This document shows positions 34,820-45,534 of a stretch of DNA of 64,000 nucleotides, piece after piece. Source of the DNA: Pseudo-nitzschia pungens. Lineage: Eukaryota > Bacillariophyta > Bacillariophyceae > Bacillariales > Bacillariaceae. The notes below the pieces were generated by a model. The model was not told the origin of the DNA. It worked only from the letters and a program-made list of their open reading frames with translations, and did not search any database. A program made the position numbers and the translations under genes. Where the stretch lies: positions 3,038,001-3,102,000 of the forward strand of contig CM074763.1 of NCBI GenBank assembly GCA_037355855.1. Reading direction: 5' to 3'. How positions within the stretch are numbered: the first letter of the stretch is position 1; the number at the start of each line of letters is the position of its first letter.

Positions 34820-35032
34820 AAGTCGGCAATCGCCATGAACGCCCCACGGCAACCGCCCTTCTCCGGAGTCTTTACCGCCACACTCAGGGTCGAACGAAGT
34901 CTTCTGTATAATTAAGTGCTCTATTTTAGTGAATAACCTAGAAGTCGGCCGCCGCCCTTCTCCAGATCGCAAGTTTTACTCTGCTTAATAAGAAACTCAA
35001 GTCGTCATGCTATATATGAACGACATAGGGCT

Positions 35033-37858
35033 TTATTTTTTTTTCTGCATCGGTCCAAACACTCTGAGCTCCTGCACGTCGGCATCTTCAGTATGATGCT
35101 CCCCATTTGTATTTTTTAACATGGCTTCGGCAGCCTCCGCCAATGCTTTGGCAAAAGGAACTCTGAACTCCTCAAAATGTTTCGGCACATAAAACATCAC
35201 GATGGGTTTATTTCTACTGTAGCGATTATTCTCCGCCGTTTTCGGATGCTCGACAAGTTGGTCGAACGTCCCCATGAAGTGGATTGAACAAGGTTTTGAA
35301 TCCCGATCTTTTTTACTTTGCCATGTAGTGCTTATCTGCAGATTTTGGATGCTCTTCTGAGAAGTTCGAAACAACCTACGAGCAGTTCTATCTTTGCAAC
35401 TGTGCACAGTGGTTGGAGGGTCACCAACTTTTCGCTTGCCACCTTTTTTACGGGGTTTTGTAAGCGGCTGAGTCGGGCAAACGCCTTCAGTTTTCATATC
35501 ATCAGCTGCAGCTGCTTCTGATGAAGATGCGCCCGGTAGCGAGATGCCAGGCAGAGAGCTGCCGGTTAGAGATGGGGCCAGCAGAGAATTGCCTGCTGGA
35601 GATGCGCCCGGCAGAGAGTCGCCCGGTGGAGATGAGGCCAGCAGAGAGTCACCAAGTGGAGATGCGCCCGGCAGAGAGCTGCCGGTTAGAGATGCGGCCA
35701 GTAGAGAGTCACCAAGTGGAGATGTGCCCTGCAGAGAGCTGCCGGTTAGAGATGCGGCCAGCAGAGAGTCAATCGGAGGAGATGTATCTGTAGGAAAAAG
35801 TTCTTCACTTTCTGTATCATCATCAACAGATACCCGCATGCCGCCCGGTCGAGGTGTGTCCGGTAGAGATCTTCCACACAGTGAAGAAGAATACCGCACC
35901 AGCTTTGCAAATGGCGACAAAAAATTTGGTTCCTCAAGCAGTGGTTGTGTGGTTTCCGATGAGGGTGTGGGCATTGCCTGTGTGGCTACCACTGGACTCT
36001 GTTTGAAACCACCTGGTGATGGACCAGTTGTTCCAGGCGGATCCCTTACGTTTCGGGTTATCGGCAACGCCATTTCCTGTGGCGCCGGCTTCCGAGCCGA
36101 CGCATTTGCCAGTGGCGCTGACTTCCGAGCTGACGCCTCTTCCTGTGGCGCTGACTTCCGAGCTGACGCCTCTTCCTGTGGCGCTGACTTCCGAGCCGAC
36201 GCCTCTTCCTGTGGCAACAACTTCCGAGCCGACGCCTTTGCCAGTGGCGCTGACTTCCGAGCCGACGCCTCTTCCTGTGACAACAGCTTCCGAGCCGACG
36301 CCTTTGCCAGTGGCGCTGACTTCCGAGCCGACGCCTCTTCCTGTGGCGCTGGCTTCCGAGCCGACGCCTTTGCCAGTGGCGCTGACTTCCGAGCCGACGC
36401 CTCTTCCTGTGGCGCTGGCTTCCGAGCCGACGCCTTTGCCAGTGGCGCTGACTTCCGAGCCGACGCCTCTTCCTGTGGCACCAACTTCCGAGCCGACGCC
36501 TTTGCCAGTGGCGCTGACTTCCGAGCCGACGCCTCTTCCTGTGGCACCAACTTCCGAGCCGACGCCTTTGCCAGTGGCGCTGACTTCCGAGCCGGCGCCA
36601 TTACTGGTGGATCCTTCATGGTTGACGGAGCATTCTTTGGAGTCGTCGCCATTGCCGGTGGATCCTTAGTCTTCGGAGTCGTTGACTTAGCCGCTGGCGC
36701 CTTCTGGGTTGCCATTGGAGTCGGTGGAGTCTTCTTTGCCGGTGGATCCTTCATGGTTGCCAATTCAGTCTTCTGAGTTGTCGCCTTTGCCGCTGGCGAC
36801 TTGTGGGTTGGAGTCGTCGGAGTCGTCAGCTTTGCCTTGTGGGTAGCCGGTGGATCCTTTGGTGCTAGCGCCATTGGTTGTGGTGCCCCGGAGTCAGCTC
36901 CTTTGCCGCTCGCGCCTTTGGTGGTGGGTGTGGTTATTGGGGTAACCTTTTTTTTCTTTGATGGTTTCGTGGAATCTGGCTTGCGCTTCCTATTGCGTTT
37001 TGTTGGTAAGATGAATCTTGGTTTCGATCGCTTTCTGAGCTGTATGCCATGGTGAAGAGCTGCAATATCTCCTCCCTCCTCAAATATCAACGGATCAGCG
37101 CTTTCATCTGGGCGTACAATCCTGCTTGGTGTTCGGGCAGCTTTTTTCTGAGTTGATTCAATGATCGAGCCGGTTGGTGTTTCCGAGACTTTGGGAGCCA
37201 GCATGTCGTTTGATGATGTTTCTTCAGAGAGACCTTCCTCGGTACGGTGAGTGGTTGGATCGACCGGTGCTGCAACTTGGGGAAAGAGACCTTCCTGGGT
37301 ACGGTAATCATCGACCGGTGCTGCAACTTGTGGAGAGAGACCTTCCTCGGTACGGTGATCGCCACCTGGAGTGGTTGGATCGACCGGTGCTGCAACTTGG
37401 GGAAAGAGACCTTCCTGGGTACGGTAATCATCGACCGGTGCTGCAACTTGTGGAGAGAGACCTTCCTGGGTACGGTGATCATCGACCGGTGCTGCAACTT
37501 GTGGAGAGAGACCTTCCTGGGTACGGTGATCATCGACTGATGCCGCAGCTTCTTGAGAGAGATCTTCCTCGGTACGGTGATCGCTACCTCGAATAGTTGG
37601 ATCGACCGGTGCTGCAACTTGGGGAAAGAGACCTTCCTGGGTACGGTGATCATCGACTGATGCCGCAGCTTCTAGAAAGAGATCTTCCTCGGTACGGTGA
37701 TCGCTACCTTGAATGGTTGGATTATAGTAGGAGGCTGAGTGGGCGCCATCATGGGCATCAAAAAATTCGCTGTCGTTAGAGGAATTGGAAGAGTTATCGT
37801 TATGTGCGTTCGAAGGGTTGCTTCCCGAAGCAGGCCAAAACCAGGCCATGGTTTCCAT
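35033..37858 (-). CDS. Giant-element protein with three internal repeat arrays (941 aa)
   Basis: Uninterrupted frame starting METMAWFWPASGSN. Order of parts: an N-terminal acidic Ser/Asn part; an array of about eight units of the form DHRTQEGLSPQVAAPVD (roughly residues 50-215); a basic nuclear-type segment (KRNRKRKPDSTKPSKKKK near 300); a Lys/Pro/Thr-rich part; a second array of 22-residue units ASARKSAPLAKASARK-PQEE (roughly 420-600); a third array of 20-residue SLLAASLTGSSLPGASPLGD units (roughly 690-780); and a non-repetitive C-terminal domain of about 150 residues (SIHFMGTFDQLVEHPKTAEN, MFYVPKHFEEFRVPFAKALAEA). The basic repeats resemble histone H1-like tails in composition only. No known family. 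Long overlapping plus-strand frames are side effects of the repeats. Confidence 0.6.
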   Translation of the reverse strand: METMAWFWPASGSNPSNAHNDNSSNSSNDSEFFDAHDGAHSASYYNPTIQGSDHRTEEDLFLEAAASVDDHRTQEGLFPQVAAPVDPTIRGSDHRTEEDLSQEAAASVDDHRTQEGLSPQVAAPVDDHRTQEGLSPQVAAPVDDYRTQEGLFPQVAAPVDPTTPGGDHRTEEGLSPQVAAPVDDYRTQEGLFPQVAAPVDPTTHRTEEGLSEETSSNDMLAPKVSETPTGSIIESTQKKAARTPSRIVRPDESADPLIFEEGGDIAALHHGIQLRKRSKPRFILPTKRNRKRKPDSTKPSKKKKVTPITTPTTKGASGKGADSGAPQPMALAPKDPPATHKAKLTTPTTPTHKSPAAKATTQKTELATMKDPPAKKTPPTPMATQKAPAAKSTTPKTKDPPAMATTPKNAPSTMKDPPVMAPARKSAPLAKASARKLVPQEEASARKSAPLAKASARKLVPQEEASARKSAPLAKASARKPAPQEEASARKSAPLAKASARKPAPQEEASARKSAPLAKASARKLLSQEEASARKSAPLAKASARKLLPQEEASARKSAPQEEASARKSAPQEEASARKSAPLANASARKPAPQEMALPITRNVRDPPGTTGPSPGGFKQSPVVATQAMPTPSSETTQPLLEEPNFLSPFAKLVRYSSSLCGRSLPDTPRPGGMRVSVDDDTESEELFPTDTSPPIDSLLAASLTGSSLQGTSPLGDSLLAASLTGSSLPGASPLGDSLLASSPPGDSLPGASPAGNSLLAPSLTGSSLPGISLPGASSSEAAAADDMKTEGVCPTQPLTKPRKKGGKRKVGDPPTTVHSCKDRTARRLFRTSQKSIQNLQISTTWQSKKDRDSKPCSIHFMGTFDQLVEHPKTAENNRYSRNKPIVMFYVPKHFEEFRVPFAKALAEAAEAMLKNTNGEHHTEDADVQELRVFGPMQKKK

Positions 37859-38571
37859 TCAATTGCGGAACAAATTCAAGTCGTTGATTTCAATTCTTTA
37901 TGAAAGAAGTTTTGAATTTTCTTTATGACAGGACTTTCCCCCTCTTTATCTTGTCGTAGTGGAGAGCAGCCAACGTCAACGAGCAGCAACCTCCCAGCGT
38001 GGACCACAGCAATCTCCAAGCGTGAACGGGCATCATCCTCCCAGCGTGGACGAGTATCATCCTTCCAGCGTGGTTTCATGTGTGTTTCAAATTTTGAACG
38101 TTAGCCAACTCTATTTGGGTCGGCGACAACCTTTTTGAGTGTCGAGAACTGGATGAATCCCTCGAGCGCTCCTTTCCAATCCCTCGTCTACGAGAGTCAA
38201 GCGCCACCGAGACAGTCGCCGATCTAAAAAGTGTGGATGCTGTTCCTTAAGTCTCCCAAGCGCCACTGAGACAGTCGCCAGCCTACACTAAGAGTGTCTA
38301 AGTGAAAGATGCAGATACGAATACGTAGTAATAATTTTGTTTTGTCTAACTACCGGTACGGTACCTGTACTGTACCGTATTAGTTTGACATCGAATTTCG
38401 ATGATCTACTGACAATTACGGTTTATGATTGGTGAGGGTACGTACGAGTAACCTTACTGGTACCAGGGATGACCCCTGACAACCTTGTATCGTTACCGGT
38501 AGGGGTAATCTTACCAGTGTACCTTTCGTGGTGCAACGGAATACAAGTTCTCGTAGTTCTTCTTTTCAATT
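37859..38571. other. Spacer in giant element with short direct repeats
   Basis: No gene supported. CCAGCGTGG motifs recur four to five times at 37995-38075. Two copies of AAGCGCCAC-GAGACAGTCGCC lie near 38200 and 38265. TACCGGTACGGTACC words lie at 38350-38380. Confidence 0.6.
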
Positions 38572-39102
38572 TTAAGGAGCCTTGTAATTGGGATTGATTC
38601 GACCAATCATGCGGAGTCGTTCAGCGCTTTCCTTCATCTCGCGTGCAACGCGCAAACGCATAGCCGCCCTAGTTTCGCGCTTTTTCTTGGTGTTCTTCTT
38701 CAAAACCGAGTTGTTGACTTCATTGATAAGAGCAGCACCGTCGCGAACTCCTCTGTCATATGCGGCTGCCTCCAAAGAAGCCATGTACTGGTTCATGAAC
38801 TTGATGTAGTCCGCCTCATTCCAGTCGTCTTCGTCGTCGTCGGCCGCTTCTTCCTCTGCAGCCTCCTCCTTCGCAGCAGCGTTGACGATGCGCCTGGAGA
38901 TCTTGTAGATTGCCGCAACAGGTTCAACGACGAGCTTCAAGAACACATACGAGATCAAAAGAAGTCCCAAGGAAAGAGCGACACGTTGAAGGGCGCCCTT
39001 GTACATCATCCACGCAGCAGCGGCGCCCCCAAGCATGGCGGTGCTGAGAACTGGGTGGGTTTGAACCACACTGGGCAAGATTACAGTGGTGTTACTGGAC
39101 AT
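38572..39102 (-). CDS. Small membrane protein with acidic/basic helical tail (giant element)
   Basis: Frame of 176 codons starting MSSNTTVILPSVV. Two hydrophobic segments lie at about residues 18-62 (AMLGGAAAAWMMYKG and ALSLGLLLISYVFLKLVV). An Ala/Glu/Asp-rich stretch follows (KEEAAEEEAADDDEDDW), then a helix with Met/Tyr/Gln (YIKFMNQYMASLEAAAYDRG) and a basic helix near the end (KKKRETRAAMRLRVAREMKE). It looks like a membrane-anchored protein with a long cytosolic coiled tail. No family recognised. Codon use and clean start and stop favour a real gene, and it is part of the element's cargo. Confidence 0.6.
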   Translation of the reverse strand: MSSNTTVILPSVVQTHPVLSTAMLGGAAAAWMMYKGALQRVALSLGLLLISYVFLKLVVEPVAAIYKISRRIVNAAAKEEAAEEEAADDDEDDWNEADYIKFMNQYMASLEAAAYDRGVRDGAALINEVNNSVLKKNTKKKRETRAAMRLRVAREMKESAERLRMIGRINPNYKAP

Positions 39103-39468
39103 GGCGAGACTTGAAAAGAGACTTGAAAAGAGAAAGCGTGAAAGTAGATGACAATCGATTTGCGAAAGAGAGCAGTCAATTTTTATGAAGGCAAGCAGTA
39201 CGATCGATTTTGATGCGAAGGAAGAAGTACAATCGATTTATGCGAAGCAAGATTTTACCAAAGAAAGTTTCAATCCAGTTTCAAAAAACTATGAGACAGG
39301 GTTGGCTCGCAGTTGGTAATGGGTGAAATTCAAAAAACCAACGTTGCAACGGAAAACAACGGAAAATTTCTCAAAATCCTTACCTATAACCTTGCGAAAT
39401 GAGGGTGCGCCTCACATTTTAAGTATCACAAATTATAAAAATTGCATCGTTAATCAAAAGACAGTACA
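39103..39468. other. Divergent promoter region within the giant element
   Basis: Separates the 176-aa gene (-) from the 129-aa gene (+). It shows short direct repeats AGACTTGAAAAGAG (39109-39133) and CGATTT/GAAGCAAG words. No gene seen. Confidence 0.5.
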
Positions 39469-39858
39469 ATGGGAAACCAGCCTTCTACCGTGACACCAAA
39501 CAATGAACCAAGGCTTGCCGAGGAAGATTGCGACGCCAGGGTCAACGAAGGAAAAGACGACGACTACGTAATGGTCAACGAAGGAAAAGACGACGACTAC
39601 GTAATGGTCAACGAAGAGAGAGAAGATGTGGTCGTAAGGAAACACGAGTCTTATGAAGATACCGTTGCCACCATTATTGACGAATATTTCAGTTCAAGCA
39701 GAGAAGAAGCGCCCTTGGTCAGAGACCAGCCTTCACTGGAACTCCAGCAGCCACGCAGCGCGGCGACACGTGTTCCCGCCATGCAGAAAGGCGGTGGGTC
39801 AATTCAGATGTCGACTGTCAGGGTGGTGGACGCCACGGAAAAAGGCGAAACGGAGTAA
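39469..39858 (+). CDS. N-myristoylation-type acidic protein (giant element)
   Basis: Frame of 129 codons starting MGNQPSTVTP. MG at positions 1-2 with Ser at 6 fits the N-myristoyltransferase consensus, so the protein may be lipid-anchored to membranes (inference). A duplicated 12-residue unit (VNEGKDDDYVM, twice, then a third partial VNEERED) follows, then an acidic helix (YEDTVATIIDEYF) and a polar tail. The rest of the protein is strongly acidic. No family recognised. Together with the neighbouring membrane protein it gives the element two likely membrane-associated products. Confidence 0.5.
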   Translation: MGNQPSTVTPNNEPRLAEEDCDARVNEGKDDDYVMVNEGKDDDYVMVNEEREDVVVRKHESYEDTVATIIDEYFSSSREEAPLVRDQPSLELQQPRSAATRVPAMQKGGGSIQMSTVRVVDATEKGETE

Positions 39859-40446
39859 GCTGCACGTTATAATGGCGGTGACAGCCCATTTTAGATACTC
39901 AACCACAATCTACAATTCACAACACGTGGGCGCCCCTAACGGTGGCGAATCCAACGATTTGCTACATAGACTACGAGTATCATAACTTTTTAAATCATAG
40001 TAGTATTATTGACTTTCATTACTTTTTTTCTCATGAATCGCTCATCGCTGCCAACCAGCAGACGACGGGCGTTCTATTCCTACGTATACTAATTTTTTAT
40101 GAACTGTTCACCGCTACCAACCAGCAGACAGGGAACTATTCTAATCAAGACATAAATTGCTCAATGCAGAGCAAGTTCTTCCAGACCTTCTTCCAAGGTT
40201 TTGATGGGATCGATCGAAGAAGATGAAATCGAATCATCATCTCCTGAATCGACGACAGTTCCGCTACCAACCAGCAGACATGGAACTATTCTAATCAAGA
40301 CCTAAATCGCTCAAATGCAGAGCAAGTTCTTCCAGACCTTCTTCCAAGGTTTTGATGGGATCGATCGAAGAAGATGAAATCGAATCATCATCTCCTGAAT
40401 CGACGTCACTCGAATCATCATCTCCTGAATCGAGGTCTCTAAATAG
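39859..40446. other. Spacer with a direct duplication of about 145 bp
   Basis: The segment beginning CCGCTACCAACCAGCAGACA occurs near 40109 and again near 40261. Each copy runs through CAGAGCAAGTTCTTCCAG and GATGGGATCGATCG to CTCCTGAATCGACG. Shorter CATCATCTCCTGAATCGA repeats extend to about 40435, next to the stop of the Pro-rich gene. No gene supported. Confidence 0.7.
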
Positions 40447-42304
40447 TCATAAATCAGTCTGAGAGTTGAACACAGAAGCATTATTGTGAGTTGTGTCATG
40501 TGAGTCGTCATGTGAGTCGCCATCGTCATTTTTTGGTTTCTTTTGGCATGTCTCTACAATGTCCTCGCCAACCTCAACCTCATCGTCATCCACTCTTTTT
40601 CTACTGGGCGTCCGGCGGCGTGGTGAGTAATGTCGCGTGGGGCTTCGACCTCTTTGCGGTGTAGTTTCTTGTCCAGTCGGTTCGCGAACGCCCTGCGGCC
40701 GTATGGGGGACGGGGGAATGACTTGTCCAGGCGGTTCGCGAGTGCACAGATCCACCGGAACAAGAGGGAGCGACGGGAGCGACGGTCGAGGCTCTACCGT
40801 CGGAGGAGCGGGGAGCGACGGTAGAGGCACCGTAGGAGGAGCGGGGAGCGACGGTAGAGGCACCGTAGGAGGAGCGGGGAGCGACGGTAGAGGCACCGTA
40901 GGAGGAGCGGGGAGCGACGGTAGAGGCACCGTCGGAGGAGCGGGGAGCGACGGTAGAGGCACCGTCGGAGGAGCGGGGAGCGACGGTAGAGGCACCGTCG
41001 GAGGAGGACGAGGGGCAGGAAACTCACCAAAATTGACAGCACCCTGACGATGGCTGACTGTTGCAACAGTTTTTTGACCTTCATCGGATTCAGTCTTCTC
41101 GTAAAAGAGTATCTGGAGAATGGTCGTATACTTCTTGGCTTCTTCGTCTGGGTGATACTCCGATTCATTCGAATCATCTGAAGCATCCATATCATCAGAA
41201 TCTTCATTCTTCTTCTCCTTCTTCTTCTTTTTGATTGGGACATCAAACAGATCCAAAACGACTTTTCCGTTTCTGGTGTCCATCGGATAGTCGAAGATAA
41301 AGTTGCCTTCGCTTCGCATCCTGTTGTCTTGGTATTGGGATTTCATATTCTTGACGTTCAGCCCCATACTGTCGTAGACTCGATGATTCGCAGGATAGCG
41401 CTGAATTTCCTCATCGCTCCCGTCTTTCCTGTATGTATCGAGAGTTGTGAGCATCAAGCACCTTTCCATGTACTCTGGCCACCTCATTTTTATGTTGAAA
41501 GTGTGCTCATTGACCCAAGAGATCTCGAAGTGTCTCAACTTGGCGTCATTATGAACGAGCATTCTCATCAAGCAATATCCTCTTTGAACTTCGGCTACTT
41601 GATCGAATTCGGTCCAACGACCAGAGATCATAATCATAGCGATAGCACCCTTGATTGACTGCTCCATTACGGGGCCGTTAATGTGGAGCTCATCGATACG
41701 ACGGGAGAGGTCGAGGTCAGTGCTACCAGAGCTTTGACGTTTCTTGGGGGTGGGTGTTCTGAGGATTGATTTCAACGGCATCTTGCCAGGCTTCTTCAGG
41801 TCACTGTCTTCAAGGTCGAATACTACTTGGCCTCCAGAATCAGATTTGGATGTTTCAGATTTGGATGTTTCAGATTCGTAGTCGGAATCCTCTTCACGTT
41901 CAAAAATAGATGGATGTCCCCCGTTCGGACGAACAAGCTTGAGTCCTTGCTTTCGAAGAAGTTCTGCTATTTCTGCCATTCGCTTGTGGAGAACAAGAAG
42001 CGTGAGAAACTTGCAATTGGCATTTGTATTTCTTCACAGTGCTCACCGCCATGCTGCGTGTCGCTAAACGTCTTACCTTTCCAAAGTGGTAGAATGATCC
42101 TTTTTTGATTTTGTCAGATATGGAAGCAGATGAATTCCACTGATCTACTCTTCCAGCTTTATCCGGATCCCAGCCAACCTTGCCTTCTGTCTCTCGGTAA
42201 ATCCAGTAGTTGTAGATACAGACTTTACCAACTGAGCTTTGCCTTTCAAATTGTTCTCTCGGCGAAGCCTGTTTCTTCCCAGCTGCTCCTTTGGTTCGTC
42301 CCAT
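40447..42304 (-). CDS. Spliced Pro-rich protein of the giant element (2 exons)
   Basis: Exon 1 is 42304-42077 (starts MGRTKGAAGKKQ) and exon 2 is 41982-40447. The 94-bp intron has GTAAGA and an AG acceptor, phase 0, and joins FYHFGK to RMAEIAELLRKQGL, giving about 587 residues. Parts: an N-terminal domain with aromatic residues (IYNYWIYRETEGKVGW, ISDKIKKGSFYHF); Ser/Glu-rich repeats (SETSKSETSKSD); a basic motif KSILRTPTPKKR; a globular middle (MIMISGRWTEFDQVAEVQRGYCLMRML, MRWPEYMERCLMLTTLDTYR); Lys/Asp/Glu stretches; and seven units of PTVPLPSLPAP before a basic C-terminus. Family unknown. Exon 2 has its own ATG at 41979 and would be the whole gene if the intron is not used. Confidence 0.6.
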
Positions 42305-42364
42305 GACAAATTATGAGAAGTTCGGAACTATTAGTTCGGAACGATTCTTTACACTACTACAAAG

Positions 42365-42439
42365 TTCCTATCAGCTGTCCCCCGGTTCTACATCCTCAAC
42401 TACTAATTTCTACGGAAACCGGGGGACAGCTGATAGGAA
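42365..42439. promoter_or_regulatory. Perfect 23-bp inverted repeat (hairpin) upstream of the spliced gene
   Basis: Arms at 42365-42387 and 42417-42439 are exact reverse complements (core CTATCAGCTGTCCCCCGG), with a 29-nt loop. It lies 60 bp upstream of the ATG of the minus-strand gene that starts at 42304. It could be a stem-loop in the 5' leader, a binding site, or the remnant of a small inverted-repeat insertion. Confidence 0.8.
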
Positions 42440-43263
42440 TTCCGTAGTATGCCGTGAGGCAAGCCGTTGCGAACTTGCTTAGAGTTTCGAAACTAGTACT
42501 TCATGATCAGGCAAGTTTCTGAGGTCGGTCTTGGTTCTTCAATGTTCAGTACAGTACCAACAGGGAACAAAGCGTCCATTTGACAGGCGTAGAGCGTTAG
42601 TTCGAGGGGCGTTTTCCGAGTAACTTATTTCTACTTAGTGAAAGTACATCATGTAATTAGCACGGTTCGTAATCGTACGAGGAACAAAGCGTCCATTTGA
42701 CGGGCGTTGATACTCGAACTGTGGAAGAGACGGGCGTTGATACTTGAACTATGAAAGAGCATGGGTTAATTACTAATCGTAAGTGGGATGCCCGATCTTG
42801 TTCTCGTTCAGTGGATGTTAGCGCCACCTCATCAAGACGAGCTTCTCCGAGTAAGGCTATTCTAATCGTAAGTAGGAAGGCCGATCTTGTTCTCGTTCAG
42901 TGGCTATGTGCGCTAAGTTACCGGTATGTCTATCGGTAATTTACCGGTACGGTAAGAACTTATTCTCCTTGAGAATTGTTACGGTTACGAGTGCTGCAGG
43001 CGCCAACGTGAGAGGCGCTTCAAGAATGAAATTAACGCCCCTTAACGTGGCGCTCAATGAACGGCGCCATTTTAAGTGACCATGCTTGCTAGGGCGCTCG
43101 CTAAAGTGCTCGCGTGCTCACTGCAGGGCTGGGCATCCGGTTCTAGTACTTATTGTACACTATGACCATACTCCACGGTAGTTGGAACTGTATCCCATAT
43201 TCAGTAGCGTAGCAACCTTAACCTTGTAGAACAATGCTACAGTGTGAACCTTGTACTGCTAAG
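42440..43263. other. Spacer with paired short repeats and GCGCC boxes
   Basis: Paired words: GAACAAAGCGTCCATTTGAC near 42566 and 42682, ACGGGCGTTGATACT twice near 42702-42735, and CCGATCTTGTTCTCGTTCAGTGG near 42790 and 42878. GCGCC-box words lie at 42993-43070. No gene supported. Confidence 0.6.
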
Positions 43264-44707
43264 AGCTGCTGGGGTGTGTAGCTCTGGTACAAATCCTACT
43301 TGAAGGGCCTAGTATCCTGTTTAGCATCCAGTTCAATATCTCCCCTGGCCTGATCAGTTCCGTCTATCTGTTAGCACACTAAATATCTTGTAATAAAGAG
43401 CTCCTAAGAGCTGTTGGGGTATGTAGCTCTGGTACAAATCCTACTTAAGGGGCCTAGCATCCTGTTTAGCATCCAGTTCAATATCCCCCCTGGCGAAGTT
43501 CCGTCTATCTGTTAGCACACTAAATATCTTGTAATAAAGAGCTCCTAAGAGCTGCTGGGGTATGTAGCTCTGGTACAAATCCTACTTAAGGGGCCTAGCA
43601 TCCTGTCTAACATCCAGTTCAATATCCCCCTGGCCTGATCAGTTCCGTCTATCTGTTAGCACACTAAATATCTTGTAATAAAGAGCTCCTAAGAGCTGCT
43701 GGGGTATGTAGCTCTGGTACAAATCCTACTTAAGGGGCCTAGCATCCTGTTTAGCACCCAGTTCAATATCCCCCTGGCCTGATCAGTTCCGTCTATCTGT
43801 TAGCACACTAAATATCTTGTAATAAAGAGCTCCTAAGAGCTGCTGGGGTATGTAGCTCTGGTACAAATCCTACTTAAGGGGCCTAGCATCCTGTTTAGCA
43901 TCCAGTTCAATATCCCCCCTGGCCTGATCAGTTCCGTCTATCTGTTAGCACACTAAATATCTTGTAATAAAGAGCTCCTAAGAGCTGCTGGGGTATGTAG
44001 CTCTGGTACAAATCCTACTTAAGGGGCCTAGCATCCTGTTTAGCACCCAGTTCAATATCCCCCCTGGCCTGATCAGTTCCGTCTATCTGTTAGCACACTA
44101 AATATCTTGTAATAAAGAGCTCCTAAGAGCTGCTGGGGTATGTAGCTCTGGTACAAATCCTACTTAAGGGGCCTAGCATCCTGTTTAGCATCCAGTTCAA
44201 TATCCCCCCTGGCCTGATCAGTTCCGTCTATCTGTTAGCACACTAAATATCTTGTAATAAAGAGCTCCTAAGAGCTGCTGGGGTATGTAGCTCTGGTACA
44301 AATCCTACTTAAGGGGCCTAGCATCCTGTTTAGCACCCAGTTCAATATCCCCCCTGGCCTGATCAGTTCCGTCTATCTGTTAGCACACTAAATATCTTGT
44401 AATAAAGAGCTCCTAAGAGCTGCTGGGGTATGTAGCTCTGGTACAAATCCTACTTAAGGGGCCTAGCATCCTGTTTAGCACCCAGTTCAATATCCCCCCT
44501 GGCCTGATCAGTTCCGTCTATCTGTTAGCACACTAAATATCTTGTAATAAAGAGCTCCTAAGAGCTGCTGGGGTATGTAGCTCTGGTACAAATCCTACTT
44601 AAGGGGCCTAGCATCCTGTTTAGCATCCAGTTCAATATCCCCCCTGGCCTGATCAGTTCCGTCTATCTGTTAGCACACTAAATATCTTGTAATAAAGAGC
44701 TCCTAAG
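43264..44707. repeat. Tandem array of ten units of about 145 bp
   Basis: Unit starts (AGCTGCTGGGG) fall at 43264, 43409, 43550, 43694, 43838, 43983, 44128, 44273, 44418 and 44563, and the array closes at 44707. Most periods are 145; early copies are 141-144 because of small deletions. Late copies look nearly identical and alternate GCATCCAG with GCACCCAG. Each junction has the near-palindrome GAGCTCCTAAGAGCT, preceded by TTGTAATAAA. No open frame spans the array. Confidence 0.95.
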
Positions 44708-45534
44708 AGCTTAGGAGTTGGGGTTCGTACATATCTATCCTACTAGAGGGCCCTACTACCATCCATTCGTACTATCACCCTGTAACACTCTAAGGTAGAA
44801 ATTCGGAGTAGTATGAATAATTGTGTGTTAATTCACTTTACGAGATGGGATTGAAATTAAAGAGAGGAAATAATGAGCGATGAGGTCATCGCGACCTTTT
44901 TGATTGAGTGACGGGAATCATGGAACTACTCGTACCGCCTTTTACAGTACTGGTGTAGGTTTCGTAAATTGGCTGTTAGCGCCGCTTCTTCCACAAAATT
45001 CTTTACAAACGGTACGATATGTACTGTAGAATCGCCCGTTAAAGTGGCGCTATGTGACCGTTAGCGCCACTTTCATCGGCGTCTCGTGGCTTATGATAAT
45101 TAATTACTATGCGCTGAGTTTCGATTTTTTTGAAAATTTGCTAATATAAATATATAGTAATGAAGATCGAATATTCCATATCAGGGCTTAATGGATGGGA
45201 AAGCCCCTCAAAAGGACGCCATGTGCCCCGTACGGTAACTCCCACAGCGAAAATTTGATCGTTCCATGATTCACGTCACTCAAAAACCTGAGTTCCCCAC
45301 GCTGAGTTCCCCACGCTGAGTTCCCCACGCTGAGTTCCCACGCTCCTCCATCCACACTCCCCTCCACGTTAACAGCTCACGCGTTACTTTGCTCACCACT
45401 TCCTTCTCTCACAACTTCCTTCTCTGCAACTTGTTTTCACTTCTCTCACAACTTCCTTCTCTGCAACTTGTTTTCACTTTGCTCACAACTTCCTCCAGCT
45501 CTCTGCAACTACAAGTACCTTCTAAACCACTCCC
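44708..45534. other. Spacer and promoter region of the Asp/Ala-repeat gene
   Basis: GCGCC boxes lie at about 44970-45080. A triple GAGTTCCCCACGCT repeat is at 45290-45340. CTTCCTTCTCTGCAACTTG direct repeats lie at 45400-45475, just upstream of the ATG. No gene seen. Confidence 0.6.

Noticed and set aside
35544..36776. 410-codon plus-strand frame and a second one at 36016-36669
   Set aside because: Made of short perfect repeats that are the complement of the 941-aa protein's arrays; no unique domain.
43264..44707. CRISPR-like array
   Set aside because: Repeats are contiguous 145-bp units without unique spacers, in a eukaryotic transposon.
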